A stretch of 64,000 bases of DNA from Erythrobacter sp047872805. GTDB lineage: Bacteria > Pseudomonadota > Alphaproteobacteria > Sphingomonadales > Sphingomonadaceae. Positions 62,776-64,000 of the stretch are shown here, in pieces. Location of the stretch: the NCBI RefSeq assembly GCF_047872805.1, contig NZ_JBLQUK010000001.1, positions 715,807-779,806 on the forward strand, in the 5' to 3' direction. How positions within the stretch are numbered: the stretch's first letter is position 1; every line of letters begins with the position of its first letter. Below the pieces are notes generated by a model. It did not search any database and was not told the origin of the DNA. It saw nothing but the letters and a program-made list of their open reading frames with translations. A program made the position numbers and the translations under genes.

Positions 62776-63123
62776 ATGATGCAGTTTCAGTTCAACTCCG
62801 ACAGTTCGGTTATGGGCACGGAGAACGTCGCAGAACGGATTGAGGTGATGGTCCGCGAAAAGCTCGCCCGGTTCGAAGACCGGCTGACGCGGGTCGAGGT
62901 CCATGTCTCCGATGAAAACGGCAGCAAACACGGTGCTGATGACAAGGCCTGCACAATCGAAGCGCGCCCGCGCGGCGGCAAGCCGATTGGCGTCACCGAC
63001 CATGCGTCAAAGGTTGACGATGCCGCGCGCAAAGCGGCGAACACGATGGCGCAGCGGCTCGACCGGCTGTTTGGCAAAGGCGAAAAGCACAAGCACGAAC
63101 CGCGCCCCGACAAGGTCTTGTGA
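62776..63123 (+). CDS. Ribosome hibernation promoting factor (HPF/RaiA family)
   Basis: The 115-residue protein has the short HPF/RaiA fold: FNSDSSVMGTENVAERIEVMVREKL and FEDRLTRVEVHVSDENG, then basic residues that face rRNA. It should bind the 30S decoding site in stationary phase and limit translation. It lacks the C-terminal dimerisation domain of long HPF. AGAGGAG lies 7-8 nt before the ATG at 62776; the next codon is also ATG. The tail KHKHEPRPDKVL is basic and family-variable. Confidence 0.88.
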   Translation: MMQFQFNSDSSVMGTENVAERIEVMVREKLARFEDRLTRVEVHVSDENGSKHGADDKACTIEARPRGGKPIGVTDHASKVDDAARKAANTMAQRLDRLFGKGEKHKHEPRPDKVL

Positions 63124-63179
63124 TCAAGCCAACCAAGCCGGGAAAGCATGGGTTCATCGCGGTATGACAGGATGATCGG

Positions 63180-63641
63180 ATGATGACATATCGCCCCCTT
63201 CCTCCCGCAGCGCTGGCGGCGTTGGCATTTGCTGCGTCGCTGGCTTCCTGCGCCGGTGTAGAACGTCAGGCCGCCGCCTCCGCTCAAGACGATAGCGCGC
63301 TTTCGGCGCGGCAGGCGGGCGGGCGGCAGTGCTTTTTTGCGGCGCAGGTCACTGGGTTTCGCAATATTGATGATGCGGGCGGGCAGGAAAGCGACCGGCG
63401 CGTCCTGATTGATGTCGGGCCCCGCGATACGTATGAATTTCAGCTGCAAAGCCGCTGTCCTGAATTGCGCTTTGCCCGCAGCATTGCCTTTGATCAGACC
63501 GGCGCGGGCAGGATATGCAACGGGCTGGACGTGGATCTGATCGTGCCCGACGATAATCTGGGTCCGCAGCGCTGCCGGGTAACAATGATCCGCAAGCTGG
63601 AACCGGGAGATGCAGGCGCTCGGGCGCGGGCTGACCAATAG
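63180..63641 (+). CDS. DUF6491 lipoprotein
   Basis: The 153-residue product has a lipoprotein signal (LAFAASLASC, lipobox cysteine) and then the DUF6491 pattern: CFFAAQVTGFRNID, DTYEFQLQSRCPEL, AFDQTGAGRICNGLDVDLIV and GPQRCRVTMIRKL, with cysteines likely paired. The family is common in sphingomonads and lacks a known function. It follows the hibernation factor by 56 nt. Its stop faces a convergent gene broken by an insertion sequence. Confidence 0.82.
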   Translation: MMTYRPLPPAALAALAFAASLASCAGVERQAAASAQDDSALSARQAGGRQCFFAAQVTGFRNIDDAGGQESDRRVLIDVGPRDTYEFQLQSRCPELRFARSIAFDQTGAGRICNGLDVDLIVPDDNLGPQRCRVTMIRKLEPGDAGARARADQ

Positions 63642-63647
63642 GCGGAG

Positions 63648-63904
63648 TTACTCTGCCACGCCAAGGAACCTGGCAAGCACGCTCCACTGGTCGCGCACCG
63701 CTTGGCGGCCACGCTCAATATTGCGGGCAATCAAGGCGGGGTCGAATTCAAGCCGATCGTACAATTCGGTTGCGGGTTCGATGACCATGATGGGCGCAAA
63801 ATGGGCGCGCTCGATTTCAACAGAGAAAGGCCGCATCACGCTTTCGATGGCGCCGGGAGAAAGTCCCAGTTGTTCAAGCTCGCGGCGCTGCGCGGCGGCG
63901 GCGG
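63648..63904 (-). pseudogene. 3' part of a hypothetical gene cut by an IS element
   Basis: The last 85 or so codons of a minus-strand gene read QRRELEQLGLSPGAIESV, then IERAHFAPIMVIEPATELYDRLEF and a C-terminal RNIERGRQAVRDQWSVLARFLGVAE. The frame formally continues into the insertion sequence at 63905, but those codons belong to the element. The N-terminal part of the gene lies beyond the window, if it survives. I do not recognise the family. Confidence 0.65.
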
Positions 63905-64000
63905 TGAACCGCCCCGGGATTGTCGGAGGCTCCAACTCTTGAGTAGATGGAGTCCTTATGAGCAAGACAACGAACAAGTTTTCGCCGGAGGTTCGCGCCC
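63905..64000 (+). mobile_element. Left end of an IS3-family element
   Basis: TGAACCGCCCCGGG at 63905 looks like the terminal inverted repeat of an IS3-type element, 53 nt before a transposase start. The right end lies outside the window, so the target duplication cannot be checked. The exact left boundary is inferred from resemblance to remembered IS3 ends. Confidence 0.65.
63958..64000 (+). CDS. IS3-family transposase OrfA, 3'-truncated by the window
   Basis: The first 14 residues, MSKTTNKFSPEVRA, are those of a well-known OrfA group of IS3 transposases, whose helix-turn-helix binds the element ends. GGAGT precedes the ATG by a few bases. The rest of OrfA and OrfB lie outside the window. 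Confidence 0.75.
   Translation, partial: MSKTTNKFSPEVRA

Overview
The window (about 63% G+C by eye) looks like chromosome from a carotenoid-making alphaproteobacterium of the Sphingomonadales, most likely Erythrobacteraceae (Erythrobacter, Porphyrobacter or Altererythrobacter type). The reasons are the crtY-crtI-crtB cluster, several TonB-dependent receptors, dense head-to-tail operons with ATGA overlaps, and small proteins typical of sphingomonads (DUF6491, a lysine-rich 43-residue protein). No species can be named from sequence reading alone.

Layout, left to right. (1) 1-4320: glycine cleavage operon gcvT (cut by the window edge)-gcvH-gcvPA-gcvPB. (2) 4317-6467: polysaccharide flippase and nucleotidyltransferase. 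(3) 6561-15214: an Nmad3-like protein, then a valine catabolism block. It holds a six-gene operon (isobutyryl-CoA dehydrogenase, membrane protein, VOC protein, 3-hydroxyisobutyryl-CoA hydrolase, enoyl-CoA hydratase, mmsB) and, upstream, mmsA with two small lipoprotein genes and a RidA-family gene. (4) 15290-18163: a degraded accessory scar beside tRNA-Gly(CCC). It contains an RHS remnant broken by two related palindromic inserts, a DUF1493 gene, a resolvase fragment and type IV secretion remnants. (5) 18218-25317: a sucrose locus with LacI regulator, MFS transporter, TonB receptor, leaderless GH68 enzyme and ROK fructokinase, with two LacI-type operators between the divergent genes. (6) 25327-31166: a chaperone-usher pilus locus with two divergent pilin-like genes and a TTAA-N7-TTAA (CtrA-type) site between them. 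(7) 31353-34768: TonB receptor overlapping a beta-propeller phytase gene.

(8) 34824-39690: GDT1-like membrane protein, Dps, a 6-phosphogluconolactonase-like protein, Nudix, DNA polymerase IV and an MFS exporter. (9) 39707-43774: biotin-dependent acyl-CoA carboxylase (alpha and beta) plus a SnoaL-like protein. (10) 43889-48258: crtY-crtI-LOG-crtB carotenoid operon. (11) 48379-51925: S9 peptidase divergent from a secreted amidohydrolase. (12) 51995-56123: a lipoprotein and a large YadA-type trimeric autotransporter. (13) 56350-58414: TPP riboswitch and thiC. (14) 58530-63904: small conserved genes, a P63C-domain gene with repeated ATGCTTGC boxes, DUF188, DUF2726, a HTH protein, cspA, a ribosome hibernation factor and a DUF6491 lipoprotein. 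The window ends inside an IS3-type element that has cut the gene beside it.

The least explained signals are non-coding. The two palindromic inserts in the RHS remnant share a loop core but have different, internally paired stems, which marks them as two members of one structured repeat family. Several other palindromic repeat families lie between genes, and short repeated boxes lie upstream of the P63C and cspA genes.
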